Source of the DNA: an uncultured Eubacterium sp.
Lineage (GTDB): Bacteria > Bacillota > Clostridia > Lachnospirales > Lachnospiraceae
Reading direction: 5' to 3'
NCBI GenBank assembly: GCA_900550135.1
Contig: URQO01000003.1
Coordinates: 7,970 to 71,969 of the forward strand
Length of the DNA stretch: 64,000 nt
In this document: positions 27,227 through 36,330 of the stretch, piece by piece
How the letters are laid out: each line of letters begins with the position of its first letter
How positions within the stretch are numbered: the stretch's first letter is position 1
Made by a program: the position numbers and the translations under genes
Notes under the pieces: model-generated
The model's input: the letters and a program-made list of their open reading frames with translations, nothing else
Told to the model about the DNA's origin: nothing
Database searches by the model: none

Positions 27227-28066
27227 TTATTTGCCATCGTATACGATGACTGCACCATTGTATTTTTCGTCAATAAATTTCTTGATTGAGTCTGATTTTA
27301 AAACATCTACTAATGCTTTAATCTTATCACTGTTTTCATTTCCTTCTTTTACGGCAATTACATTTACATATGTTTTTGCTGCTTCTGAATCTGATTTTTC
27401 ATATGCCAGTGCATCTTTCTTTACTGTGTAATCAGCTTCTAATGCATAATTTCCGTTTAATACTACAAATGCTGTTTCATTTACAACTCTTGGTACCTGT
27501 GCTGCTTCTAATTCTACAATTTCAATGTTATATGGGTTTTCAGCAATATCATTTACAGTTGCATCTATTCCGGCACCGTCCTTTAACTTGATAATACCGT
27601 TATCCTGTAATAAAAGTAATGCTCTTGCTTCGTTTGTTGTATCATTTGGTACTGCAATCTTGTCGCCCTTTGCTATATCCTTCAAATCTTTCTTTGTTCC
27701 AGGATAAATACCAAATGGTTCATAGTGAATTTTTCCGGCTACTGCAAGGTGTGTTCCTTTTTCTTTGTTAAACTGTTCCAAATATGGAACATGCTGGAAA
27801 TAATTTGCATCAAACTCTCCACTTTCTACAACATTGTTTGGCTGAACATAGTCATCAAATATCTTTACTTCCAATTCGTATCCTTTTTCCTTTAACAATG
27901 ATTTAGCTTCTTCTAATATTTCTGCATGTGGTGTTGCTGATGCTGCCACTGTTATTTTCTTGTCATCAGAGTCTTTCTTGCTATCCTTACTGCTTGAACC
28001 ACATCCTGTTAATGCTCCTACTACTAAAACTCCTGCTAACGCTAATGCTAAAATTCTTTTTTTCAT
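27227..28066 (-). CDS. metQ: Methionine ABC transporter substrate-binding lipoprotein MetQ
   Basis: The 279-aa protein has a lipoprotein signal with lipobox ALTGC (Cys22) and a Ser/Asp/Lys-rich linker. It then has the NlpA/MetQ fold: ITVAASATPHAEILEEA, EVKIFDDYVQPNNVVESGEFDANYFQHVPYL, and KIAVPNDTTNEARALLLLQ. The strong AAGGAGATAAAAA site fits high expression. It is the third gene of metN-metI-metQ, 120 bp after metI. It delivers methionine (L, D or related) to the membrane complex. No SAM riboswitch is visible ahead of the operon. Confidence 0.93.
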   Translation of the reverse strand: MKKRILALALAGVLVVGALTGCGSSSKDSKKDSDDKKITVAASATPHAEILEEAKSLLKEKGYELEVKIFDDYVQPNNVVESGEFDANYFQHVPYLEQFNKEKGTHLAVAGKIHYEPFGIYPGTKKDLKDIAKGDKIAVPNDTTNEARALLLLQDNGIIKLKDGAGIDATVNDIAENPYNIEIVELEAAQVPRVVNETAFVVLNGNYALEADYTVKKDALAYEKSDSEAAKTYVNVIAVKEGNENSDKIKALVDVLKSDSIKKFIDEKYNGAVIVYDGK

Positions 28067-28186
28067 TTTTTATCTCCTTTTCCTTTATCATTCTTTATTG
28101 ATTACAGTGTCAAAAATTCTTATTTCACTTATGTTTACACAAAACAATACATGTAATCATTTATATTAATATTGCTTTTGCAATAA

Positions 28187-28849
28187 TTACTTTTTTCTTT
28201 TATCCAGTTTTGATGCAACCACCATTCCGATTGATTGAAAAACCTGAACCAATACTATAAGAAGTATTACCGTTACAATCATTATTGCTGATTCATATCT
28301 GTAATATCCATATCTTATGGCAATGTCTCCAAGGCCTCCGCCACCAATACATCCTGCCATTGCAGAATATCCAAGGATAGTTGCAATTGCAATTGTTGCA
28401 CCTGTTATAAGGGATGTTCTTGATTCAAGTAACAATACTTTTACTATAATTCTTAAATCACTGGCACCCATGGACTTTGCTGCCTCTATTACACCACTGT
28501 CAATTTCCTTTATGGATGATTCTACCATTCTTCCAATAAATGGTATGGCTGCTACAACCAATGGAACAACTGTTGCTGATGAGCCATAGCTTTTTCCTAC
28601 TATCAATGTTGTAAACGGCATAATAAGTATTAACAAAATCAGAAATGGTACACTTCTTATAATATTTGAAATTACATCAAGTACCTTATAAATAACCCTG
28701 TTGGGTCTTAATCCTCCCTTGTCTGTAACTGCCAACATAACTCCCAGCGGAAGGCCAAATACATATCCAACCAAAGTGGACATTAGTGTCATATATAAAG
28801 TCTGACCTATGCCTTCTACTATCATATTGGTTACTTCACTAGTCCACAT
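28187..28849 (-). CDS. metI: Methionine ABC transporter permease MetI
   Basis: The start at 28849 (MWTSEV) follows AGGAGGTGG and overlaps the metN stop by 11 nt, indicating translational coupling; an ATG 12 codons earlier lies upstream of that site. The 220-aa protein has about five membrane helices and the EAA-type cytoplasmic loop (EAAKSMGASDLRIIVKVLL) that contacts MetN. Its length is normal for MetI. It forms the membrane channel of the methionine importer. Confidence 0.93.
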   Translation of the reverse strand: MWTSEVTNMIVEGIGQTLYMTLMSTLVGYVFGLPLGVMLAVTDKGGLRPNRVIYKVLDVISNIIRSVPFLILLILIMPFTTLIVGKSYGSSATVVPLVVAAIPFIGRMVESSIKEIDSGVIEAAKSMGASDLRIIVKVLLLESRTSLITGATIAIATILGYSAMAGCIGGGGLGDIAIRYGYYRYESAIMIVTVILLIVLVQVFQSIGMVVASKLDKRKK

Positions 28850-29870
28850 AATTATCCACCTCCTGTATTTCCAAGCCTTTTTCAATAAGGTATTGCTTCA
28901 TTTCTTCTACTTTTGAATTAGTTTTGTCAAATCCAATTATCATCTCACCTTTGGCCACGCCACCTACATTTTTTGTATTTGCTTTTAAAATATTAATTGG
29001 CTGTCCAAATTTTAAGATCATATTTGCAATAACCGGTTCAAAAGATGAATTTTCTGAAAATACCACTCTTATGTTTGTGCTTTGACTTATTTTTTCTACA
29101 GTATTGCGGGTACCGTCAACATAATTTTCCGTATCTTTAAAAATTAACTCTTTTGCCACCTGGGATTTTGGATGGTTAAATATCTCTGATACCTTTCCTT
29201 TTTCCTCTACCAGACCATTTTTCATAATTGCCACATAGGAACAAATCTCTCTTACAACTGACATCTGATGTGTAATGATAACAATTGTTATTCCAAATCT
29301 TTCATTAATATTTTTCAAAAGTTCAAGAATTGAGGCTGTAGTCTGTGGATCAAGTGCGCTGGTCGCCTCATCACACAGTAAAATCTGTGGATTAGATGCC
29401 AATGCTCTTGCAATTGCCACTCTTTGCTTTTGACCACCTGACAACTGGGATGGATAACTTTTTGCCTTGTCCTGTAATCCTACAATTTCAAGAAGTTCCA
29501 TTGCTCTCTTTTTTGCTTCCTTCTTTTTCTTTCCCTGTATAAAAAGTGGAAAACATACATTATCAATAACTGACTTTTGCATAAGCAAATTGAAATGCTG
29601 AAATATCATGGCTATGCTTTCACGCTGTTTTCTCAGTTCCTTTTTGGAAAGTTCCGATAATGTTTTTCCCTTTATAATTACCTGACCTTTTGTAGGCTCT
29701 TCCAAAAAGTTCATACATCGCACCAATGTACTTTTTCCAGCTCCGGACATACCAATGATTCCATATATGTCTCCCTGCTCTATTTCTAAGTTTACATCTT
29801 TCAGTGCCTGTACTTCACCGTCTTTTGTTTCGTAAGTTTTACTAACATCTTTAATAATTATCTCCGACAT
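28839..29870 (-). CDS. metN: Methionine ABC transporter ATP-binding protein MetN
   Basis: The 343-aa protein has Walker A GMSGAGKST (~38-46), signature LSGGQKQR, Walker B ILLCDEATSALD and the switch His in VIITHQMSV. The C-terminal ~90 residues are the NIL regulatory domain (VVFSENSSFEPVIANMILKFG), which binds methionine and closes the importer in relatives. It is the first gene of the metNIQ operon; GAGGTGAGG precedes the ATG. It energises methionine uptake. Confidence 0.94.
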   Translation of the reverse strand: MSEIIIKDVSKTYETKDGEVQALKDVNLEIEQGDIYGIIGMSGAGKSTLVRCMNFLEEPTKGQVIIKGKTLSELSKKELRKQRESIAMIFQHFNLLMQKSVIDNVCFPLFIQGKKKKEAKKRAMELLEIVGLQDKAKSYPSQLSGGQKQRVAIARALASNPQILLCDEATSALDPQTTASILELLKNINERFGITIVIITHQMSVVREICSYVAIMKNGLVEEKGKVSEIFNHPKSQVAKELIFKDTENYVDGTRNTVEKISQSTNIRVVFSENSSFEPVIANMILKFGQPINILKANTKNVGGVAKGEMIIGFDKTNSKVEEMKQYLIEKGLEIQEVDNYVD

Positions 29871-29941
29871 GTCCTCACCTCTCTTCGTTTTTATTTTTCA
29901 TGTTGTGAAGTATAACATTATGTTTTGAATTAATCTAATCT

Positions 29942-29990
29942 TAAAAAAGTACAACCCGTTATAGGTTATTCCTATATCAAGCTGTACTTT
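29942..29990 (-). terminator. Terminator after the Fic gene
   Basis: On the minus strand AAAAGTACA and TGTACTTTTTT arms bracket a second stem CCTATA/TATAGG. It lies 25 bp after the fic stop and ahead of the metNIQ promoter. Confidence 0.75.
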
Positions 29991-30012
29991 TAATATTCTC
30001 CTATCTTTAGTT

Positions 30013-31098
30013 TTATTTTATTAATATAACCCATTGTCCCTTTTTATTTGAACCAACACGTTTAATTATATCATTTTGGGTCATTGCCTGCAGCGTTCTC
30101 TTAACAGTAGAGTCTGAACATCCGATTTTTTCTGCCATTTCAACACGGGTTAATGTTGGTTCCTTTCTTAATAAGTTAACAATAGTTCTTTCTCGTTCAC
30201 TTAATTTTATTGGGTCATTTATTGGGTCATTTATTGGGTCACTAGTGTAATTACATTCTTCTAATACGCTTATTGCTTTTATATGCATTTCTCTATTTTG
30301 TAATTCATTAGTATCATCTAGCAACAAATTTTTCAAAAATTTTTCTATAAATTCTGTTGTTTCGTACACTCCTTTTCTTATATTGTTATAATTTGCTCGA
30401 ACCAATGCATTTCGAAAATACCATGAATTATCTGCAAATAAATCATTATCTACATCAAAACCAAGCATTCTTAAATATTTAATAAAAAATACTGCCGTTG
30501 TTCTGGTATTTCCTTCACCAAATACATGTATTTGCCATAATCTTGATACAAACAGCGCCAAATGATGTATTGTTTCATCCATTGTTAATCCATTAAAGCT
30601 AAAATTTCTCTCCACAGAAAAGTCGTATTCCAATGTTTCACGTAAATCCAATGCTCCACCATATTGAACTGAATCACCATCAAGAACCCATTCCTTTTTA
30701 GAAATATTATAACTCCTTAATTTTCCGGCATGAGAATATATGCCCTTAAAAAGTTCTTTATGAATGGCAACATACTGTGCAGGCGAAAATGTAAATGATT
30801 TATCAGAAAGCAGTTTTGCAATTCTTGCAGAAACTTTATCTGCTTCTTCCGTTCTTGCTTCGGACTCTAATCTGTCACTTTTATTTTCATAATAACTGTC
30901 GATCAGTTCTCCTGCTTGGTCAATAGAAATATCACCATTAATACTTTTCTTTGCCGTTTCATATAAATATTCTGATGGTTTCAAATCATCAACATCCTGC
31001 AGTCCAATTGCCGTGGACCACGCATAGCCAAGCTCCTGCTTTGTTGGTGGGAGATTTTTTATATACTCATCAAATGGATCTTGTTTTATATCTTTCAT
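30013..31098 (-). CDS. Fic family protein with C-terminal winged helix
   Basis: The 361-aa protein starts at 31098 (MKDIKQ), 6 nt after GAGGT; a start four codons earlier is possible. An N-terminal helical region (SINGDISIDQAGELIDSYYE, ~52-72) resembles the VbhA-type antitoxin helix. The Fic core follows, with the active-site loop HVFGEGNTR (~191-199): the catalytic His and the final Arg are present, and Thr replaces the usual Gly/Lys. Fic enzymes add AMP or related groups to target proteins. Residues ~287-298 are DPIN repeated three times (12-bp repeats). The C-terminal ~60 residues are a winged helix (TRVEMAEKIGCSDSTVKRTLQ). This Fic-wHTH form is often self-regulated; the target is unknown. 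Confidence 0.9.
   Translation of the reverse strand: MKDIKQDPFDEYIKNLPPTKQELGYAWSTAIGLQDVDDLKPSEYLYETAKKSINGDISIDQAGELIDSYYENKSDRLESEARTEEADKVSARIAKLLSDKSFTFSPAQYVAIHKELFKGIYSHAGKLRSYNISKKEWVLDGDSVQYGGALDLRETLEYDFSVERNFSFNGLTMDETIHHLALFVSRLWQIHVFGEGNTRTTAVFFIKYLRMLGFDVDNDLFADNSWYFRNALVRANYNNIRKGVYETTEFIEKFLKNLLLDDTNELQNREMHIKAISVLEECNYTSDPINDPINDPIKLSERERTIVNLLRKEPTLTRVEMAEKIGCSDSTVKRTLQAMTQNDIIKRVGSNKKGQWVILIK
30207..30241 (-). repeat. 12-bp tandem repeat inside the Fic gene
   Basis: About three in-frame copies of a 12-bp unit (TGGGTCATTTAT on the plus strand) encode DPIN-DPIN-DPIK, the hinge between the Fic core and the winged helix. Copy-number change would keep the frame. Confidence 0.85.
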
Positions 31099-31189
31099 GT
31101 CATACCTCATATTATTCTACTTATAATTCCATCTGCTCTGCGACTTTATCTTACTACCTTATTAACTTTATTTTAATGTTTTATCTGCT

Positions 31190-32101
31190 TTATCTTAACG
31201 CCTTGTCTTTGTACTTGCTGATTTCTTCAATGTATTTTTTACCTAAAGGACTAATAGTTACTCCTTTTCTTGCAATGTATCCAATAGTCATTTCTTCGTC
31301 AGATTTCAGTTTCACTGCAACATAATCTGAACCATTTAACTCTTCGCATATTATTCCGGAACACAATGTGTATCCATTAAGACCAACCATCAGGTTAAGA
31401 ACCGTTGCCCTGTCATTTGCCTTAATCAGCCTTTTATAGTCATATGTACTTAAAACCTCTTCAGCAAAATAAAAAGAATTGTTATGACCCTGATCAAACG
31501 AAAGGCATGGGTACTCTTCCAGTTCTTCCAGTTTGATTTCTTTTTTGTGGGCAAGGGGATGGTTCTTCCACATATATACATAAATACTGCATTTTAAAAT
31601 CTCATGAAACTCAACACCTGACTCATGAAATAACTTTGTTAATACTTTATTATTAAACTCATTTAGATATAAAATACCAATCTCACTTTTGTAATTTTTT
31701 ACGTCCTCTATCACGTCATAAGTTTTGGTTTCACGAACTTCAAACTCGTATTCATCCATACCAAACTGTTTTACCATCTCTACAAATGCATTTACTGCAA
31801 ATGTATAATGTTGCATTGAAACACCAAACTTTTTCTTTGTATTTTCCTTTAAAATATATTTTGATTCTATTAAGTCATATTGTTCAACAACCTGTTTGGC
31901 ATATCCAATAAATTCCTCGCCCTTTGGTGTAACTGATATTCCACGATTTGTACGTTTAAATATTTCCACTCCTACCTCTTCTTCCAAATCCTTTATGGAT
32001 GCAGAAAGACTTGGTTGTGAAATAAATAATTTTTTCGCAGCTTCATTCATAGATGATGTTCCTGCCACGGTAATTGCGTATTTTAATTGTGCTAAAGTCA
32101 T
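31190..32101 (-). CDS. LysR-family transcriptional regulator
   Basis: The 303-aa protein has the LysR winged HTH at residues 1-60 (AAKKLFISQPSLSASIKDLEEEVGVEIF, then RTNRGISVTPKGEEFI) and a C-terminal effector domain with the periplasmic-binding-like fold. GAGGAA precedes the start. It stands alone between the Fic gene and the end of the sugar operon. Neither neighbour is divergent from it, so the usual clue to a target is missing. Metabolism of an amino acid, sulfur compound or sugar are all possible; none can be chosen from the sequence. Confidence 0.9.
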   Translation of the reverse strand: MTLAQLKYAITVAGTSSMNEAAKKLFISQPSLSASIKDLEEEVGVEIFKRTNRGISVTPKGEEFIGYAKQVVEQYDLIESKYILKENTKKKFGVSMQHYTFAVNAFVEMVKQFGMDEYEFEVRETKTYDVIEDVKNYKSEIGILYLNEFNNKVLTKLFHESGVEFHEILKCSIYVYMWKNHPLAHKKEIKLEELEEYPCLSFDQGHNNSFYFAEEVLSTYDYKRLIKANDRATVLNLMVGLNGYTLCSGIICEELNGSDYVAVKLKSDEEMTIGYIARKGVTISPLGKKYIEEISKYKDKALR

Positions 32102-32268
32102 AACGTTCCTCTTTTTTATTCTATTTATATTATCATCTAAAAATTTGGATTTTATGTCAAGGGGAAATTTTCCACATACCCTATACTTTGATGTAGGAAA
32201 AAATTTTTCACTCTTTATACTTTCATTACGGAAAAATGTCTCATGGCATATGTTTTAGTGGAACAAAC

Positions 32269-32323
32269 GAAAAATGCCTCCACACCATATGCTTTGGCGA
32301 GTCAGCATATAATGTGAAGGCAT
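32269..32323 (-). terminator. Terminator of the carbohydrate operon
   Basis: On the minus strand ATGCCTTCACATTATATGCT (32323-32304) pairs over 20 positions with AGCATATGGTGTGGAGGCAT (32293-32274), loop of 10 nt, followed by five T. It lies 17 bp after the rhaD stop. Confidence 0.9.
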
Positions 32324-32340
32324 CTAAAAGGGGGTGGTGG

Positions 32341-33168
32341 TTATTTTTCGTATAGGAATTTTTCAGGCAGGTCTAAGTTAAATACTTTAGCCATGTCTTT
32401 AAAATCCTGTACTGTTGGAATATAGCATTTACCCTGAGGTGTTGATAATGTTTTAAGAAGCATTTCAGCCGCTTTTTCCACGGTGTGGGCAAGCCCAAAT
32501 GTATTGTCAAAGGTGTCACCTGTTGCGAACAATCCATGTTGTGCCCATAATACTACATCGTACTCTTTCATTAATTCGCATGTTTTATCTGCTATTTCCA
32601 CGGTTCCAGGTACCATCCACGGAAGTACTCCCATACCACCAGGGAATACCATGGCACATTCTGGTTCCATTTCCCACAATTCACGTGTAAATGTCACGTC
32701 ATCTGGGGGGAGGATGAATGAAAGTGCTATTATGTTAGCAGGGTGTGCATGATATACTACCCTGTACTTTCCATCTGTTACCTGTTTTTTTACTTCATGA
32801 TTCATCAAATGTGCCGGCAACTCACTTGTAGGCTTTCCTCCATTTGTAAGTCCCCACACAATTTTATATTTGCTTCCTGTTTCATCGATTTTTATCATTC
32901 CAAATGAATCTTCAGGATCAAGTACAGTGTTTCTAAAAAACTTTCCACTGCCTGTTACGAGAAAATATTCTCCTGCAATGCCCGGCAGATCAGCCCCAAT
33001 TTCAAACCACTGTCCATCTTCATTTAAATCTTCTTTTACCTGTTCTACTTCTTCAGGTTTTACTCTGTAAGACAGATTACCTGCATGACATTCATGCCAT
33101 CCCTGATCCCATCCGTCTTCTGTCATTCTTATAAAATTCTGTACATATAAAGCTTCTGTCATTTTCAT
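32341..33168 (-). CDS. rhaD: L-rhamnulose-1-phosphate aldolase
   Basis: The 275-aa protein starts at 33168 (MKMTEA), after GAGGAGA; a TTG start upstream would include that site. It is a class II (zinc) aldolase of the RhaD/FucA/AraD fold. Glu116, His140, His142 (VVYHAHPANII) and His211 (WAQHGLF) match the catalytic and zinc residues of E. coli RhaD (E117, H141, H143, H212). It splits L-rhamnulose-1-phosphate into dihydroxyacetone phosphate and L-lactaldehyde. It is the last gene of the eight-gene operon, 112 nt after rhaB. Related phosphorylated deoxyketoses could also be substrates. Confidence 0.93.
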   Translation of the reverse strand: MKMTEALYVQNFIRMTEDGWDQGWHECHAGNLSYRVKPEEVEQVKEDLNEDGQWFEIGADLPGIAGEYFLVTGSGKFFRNTVLDPEDSFGMIKIDETGSKYKIVWGLTNGGKPTSELPAHLMNHEVKKQVTDGKYRVVYHAHPANIIALSFILPPDDVTFTRELWEMEPECAMVFPGGMGVLPWMVPGTVEIADKTCELMKEYDVVLWAQHGLFATGDTFDNTFGLAHTVEKAAEMLLKTLSTPQGKCYIPTVQDFKDMAKVFNLDLPEKFLYEK

Positions 33169-33280
33169 AAAACGTCTCCTCAAAATCTTTCTAAATCAAT
33201 CTACTTTTAACATTCATATGCCATTTATGTTCCATTCAAACATTTTTTGCTTTCTAATACATTCTGTCATTAACATTCTT

Positions 33281-34675
33281 CTAATACACTTTCACATCAA
33301 ATGATTCTCTAACTATCCTACGCCCTTCATCAAGGTCTTTAATAGTTTTGTCACTAATCATCTGACACATTAAATTTCCTATTGCCGTGGCCTCAAATGG
33401 TCCTGCTATTACCTGCTTTTGTGTAATTTCTGCTGTAAGTCTGTTTAAGTAATCTGCCTGTGAACCACCGCCTACAATATTAATTCTTTCTATTTTTGTA
33501 TTCTTAATCTGCTCCAGTTCTTTTAAAATCTTGTTGTAAGAATGAGCAATACTTGCATATACAACCTTTGAAAGTTCTGCTACTGTCTGTGGAACCTGTT
33601 GATTTGTTTCTCTACAATACTGTTTGATTTCCTCAGTCATGGAATCCGGTCCCAAAAACCTGCTGTCATTTGCATCAACCAAAGATTCTATATTCTCTTT
33701 TTCTGCCATCTCACACATCTTTGCAAATGAAAGATTTTCGTTATTTTCAAGTCTTACCTGCTGAATCATCCAAAGTCCCATGCTATTTTTAAGATAATCA
33801 ATGATGCCTTCATATCCACCTTCATTTGTAAAATCATGTTCTAAACTTTCTTTGGTACATGTTGATTCTTCTGTTTCCATTCCCACCAAAGACCATGTCC
33901 CTGAACTTATACACATTGTATTTGGAAGTTCAGTTGCCTTTGCCATCAATGCTGATGCTGTATCATGAGTTGGCACAAGTACCACTTTTGTATTAAATCC
34001 CACCATTTCTTCAATATAGGGGAGAAACCTTCCCACAGAGCCACCTGGCATTGAGAGTTCTCCAAATAACTCTGTAGGAAGTGATAGTTTGCTAATTACA
34101 TTCATATTCCAATGTCTGTCTTTTGCATTCATTAACTGTGTTGTTGTTCCATTGGAATATTCCTGTTTTTTTATGCCCGTTAGCAAAAAGTTCAAATAAT
34201 CAGGAATCATCAAAAGGCTTTTCGCCTTTTCTAAAATTTCCGGCTCATCTCTTTTCACTGCCATTAACTGGCATATAGTGTTGAATTCTGCCATCTGAAT
34301 TCCTGTTTCTTTATACAGTTCTTCTTTTGATATGTATTTAAAAATTTCTTCGTATATATCTTTTGTTCTTTGGTCGCGGTAATTTACTGCCTGACCTAAC
34401 ATTTTGTCATTTTCATCTAACAATACATAGTCAAGTCCCCATGTATCTATTGCCACTGACTCTGGTATAATGCCAAGTTTGCTACATTCTTTTATACCAT
34501 TTACCACATAGTTAAAAACCTGCTCAATGTCCCAGCATCTTTTCCCATTTATTTTTTTTGCTCCATTGGAAAATCTATATATTTCCTTCAACTCCATTTT
34601 GCCATTTTCCAAAGTTCCAAGAATATGTCTTCCACTAGAAGCTCCCAAGTCTATTGCTAAATAATACTTCGCCAT
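33281..34675 (-). CDS. rhaB: Rhamnulokinase
   Basis: The 464-aa FGGY-family sugar kinase has the N-terminal phosphate loop LAIDLGASSGRHILG (typical of RhaB), IDTWGLDYVLLD, NYRDQRT, and the C-terminal ATP site VGGGSQADYLNRLTAE. AAGGTGAAAG precedes the ATG. It phosphorylates L-rhamnulose at O1, feeding RhaD. No rhamnose isomerase (rhaA) or mutarotase is present in this operon, so the ketose must come from elsewhere, or the true substrate differs. Confidence 0.92.
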   Translation of the reverse strand: MAKYYLAIDLGASSGRHILGTLENGKMELKEIYRFSNGAKKINGKRCWDIEQVFNYVVNGIKECSKLGIIPESVAIDTWGLDYVLLDENDKMLGQAVNYRDQRTKDIYEEIFKYISKEELYKETGIQMAEFNTICQLMAVKRDEPEILEKAKSLLMIPDYLNFLLTGIKKQEYSNGTTTQLMNAKDRHWNMNVISKLSLPTELFGELSMPGGSVGRFLPYIEEMVGFNTKVVLVPTHDTASALMAKATELPNTMCISSGTWSLVGMETEESTCTKESLEHDFTNEGGYEGIIDYLKNSMGLWMIQQVRLENNENLSFAKMCEMAEKENIESLVDANDSRFLGPDSMTEEIKQYCRETNQQVPQTVAELSKVVYASIAHSYNKILKELEQIKNTKIERINIVGGGSQADYLNRLTAEITQKQVIAGPFEATAIGNLMCQMISDKTIKDLDEGRRIVRESFDVKVY

Positions 34676-34754
34676 ACTTTCACCTTATAATCCATTCTAG
34701 ATAAACTAATTGCGATTGCATATATTGTTCGGTTCTGCAAACAGCCTCCATCTT

Positions 34755-36242
34755 TTATTTAAATAAATGCATCTTGTCATAAAGTTCTTTAAACTTCTGA
34801 TATTTTTTCTGATAATAAGGTTGTCTTTCCTTATTTGGATGGTACACATCCTTTATCTGCACCATATTGTCAATTGCATCCTGAATACTTTCATATGCAC
34901 CTGAACCTGTAGCCGCAAGTATTGCACATCCAAGAGTTCCTGACTCTTCTGAATTAATTGTGGCAACATCCAGATTAAAAATATCTGCTCTCATCTGCAA
35001 TGTTACTTTTGACTTTGCTCCACCACCTGTACAGATGATTTTTGAAATATTTGCACCTATTTCCTTTGTGCTTTCATATCCAAGTAGCATCTGAAATGCC
35101 ATACATTCCAATATTGCCTGATAAATTTCTTCTGCCTTTGTATGAACATTTAATCCTGTAATTGTTCCAAGTACATCATAATTTATATCAGGATTTCCTG
35201 ATGAACCAAACTGTGGAAGCATTAAAACATCAGTTTCTTTTCCATCAATTAATGAATCAACATACTGGAAAAAGTCTTTTCCATTTGCTTCACATTCCAT
35301 TTTAATGCCCTTTAATACTGTATTAATACTCCAGTTCTTTAATATGCCACATGTTGTAAGCATTGTACTTGTTAAATACTTATCCGGCAAAACATATGGT
35401 ACACATGTTAAATCTTTCTCTATCATGTAAGTAGTCTTTTGGGCCTTTGGAAGCATCATAAACATAAATTCACATGTTCCCATACCACACTCACCTACAT
35501 CAAGTCTGTTCAATCCACTACCAAGTGCTGCACAGCTTTGATCATGTCCACCTACAACTACCTTCATACCAGGATTTAATTTTAATTCTTCTGCCACATC
35601 AGCTTTAATTGTTCCTATTACAGTTCCTGCATCTGCTGGTTCTGACATTTGAGATACTTTTATTCCTGCATAAGACAACAACTCTTCTGACCACTGTTTT
35701 TTCTCTATATCGAAAGCCATACTTCTTGATGCTGAAGAATAGCTGACTTTTCTAATTCCTGTTAATGTATATCCTACAAAATCTTCATAATACAAAATTG
35801 CTTTTGCATTTTTTATTGCATCGGTATTGTCATTAATCCACATATACTTTGGTAAACCATACATTTCACTAGGTGGTAAGCCTGTAATATCAAGGATTTT
35901 TTCTCTACCTACTGCATCTATCAGTCGTTTTACTTCTTCTATACCTCGCTGGTCACCAACAACCATTGAGTTGCAAAGGCTTTGGTCATTTTCATCAAGG
36001 CAGACAACTGACTCTCCTAGACTTGTTACTGCCATAGCCTCAATTTTTTCAGGACAATTTTCTCCCACTTCTCTTAATACTGATTTGATATGTAGAAGAA
36101 TTTCTGAAGGATCAATCTCTCTGATTCCACCTTCACCCAATTCTTTGTATTTTCTTGATGCTTCAAATAATACATTTCCTTTCAGGTCATATACTAATAT
36201 TTTGCATCCACTTGTTCCTACGTCCAATCCTGCATATGCCAT
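34755..36242 (-). CDS. FGGY-family carbohydrate kinase, second kinase of the operon
   Basis: The 495-aa protein starts at 36242 (MAYAGLDVG), following GGAGGAAG; a longer in-frame start 26 codons upstream has no such support. The phosphate loop is AGLDVGTSGCKILVYD, followed by VTSLGESVVCLDEND, MVVGDQRG, VVVGGHDQSCAALGSG and the ATP-binding ICTGGGAKSKVTLQMRAD. It resembles xylulokinase-like and uncharacterised sugar kinases more than RhaB. The substrate is unknown. A stem-loop sits between it and the DhaK-DhaL gene upstream. Confidence 0.85.
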   Translation of the reverse strand: MAYAGLDVGTSGCKILVYDLKGNVLFEASRKYKELGEGGIREIDPSEILLHIKSVLREVGENCPEKIEAMAVTSLGESVVCLDENDQSLCNSMVVGDQRGIEEVKRLIDAVGREKILDITGLPPSEMYGLPKYMWINDNTDAIKNAKAILYYEDFVGYTLTGIRKVSYSSASRSMAFDIEKKQWSEELLSYAGIKVSQMSEPADAGTVIGTIKADVAEELKLNPGMKVVVGGHDQSCAALGSGLNRLDVGECGMGTCEFMFMMLPKAQKTTYMIEKDLTCVPYVLPDKYLTSTMLTTCGILKNWSINTVLKGIKMECEANGKDFFQYVDSLIDGKETDVLMLPQFGSSGNPDINYDVLGTITGLNVHTKAEEIYQAILECMAFQMLLGYESTKEIGANISKIICTGGGAKSKVTLQMRADIFNLDVATINSEESGTLGCAILAATGSGAYESIQDAIDNMVQIKDVYHPNKERQPYYQKKYQKFKELYDKMHLFK

Positions 36243-36297
36243 ATAAACTTCCTCCACCAATATATCCCTACTATTATACTCTCTTATTATAAAGCAG

Positions 36298-36321
36298 AAA
36301 TGAGGCCCATAGAGCCTCATT
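36298..36321 (-). repeat. Intercistronic stem-loop in the sugar operon
   Basis: AAATGAGGC (36298-36306) and GCCTCATTT (36313-36321) form a perfect 9-bp stem with a 6-nt loop. No T run follows on the minus strand, so it looks like an mRNA-stabilising or processing hairpin, not a terminator. Confidence 0.6.
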
Positions 36322-36330
36322 TCATTGTTA

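Noticed and set aside
27126..29941. SAM riboswitch or methionine T-box for metNIQ
   Set aside because: No conserved SAM motif lies upstream of metN, and the T-box found lies downstream of metQ, pointing to cstA.
30210..30241. CRISPR-like array
   Set aside because: Only three short 12-bp copies without spacers, in frame inside the Fic gene.
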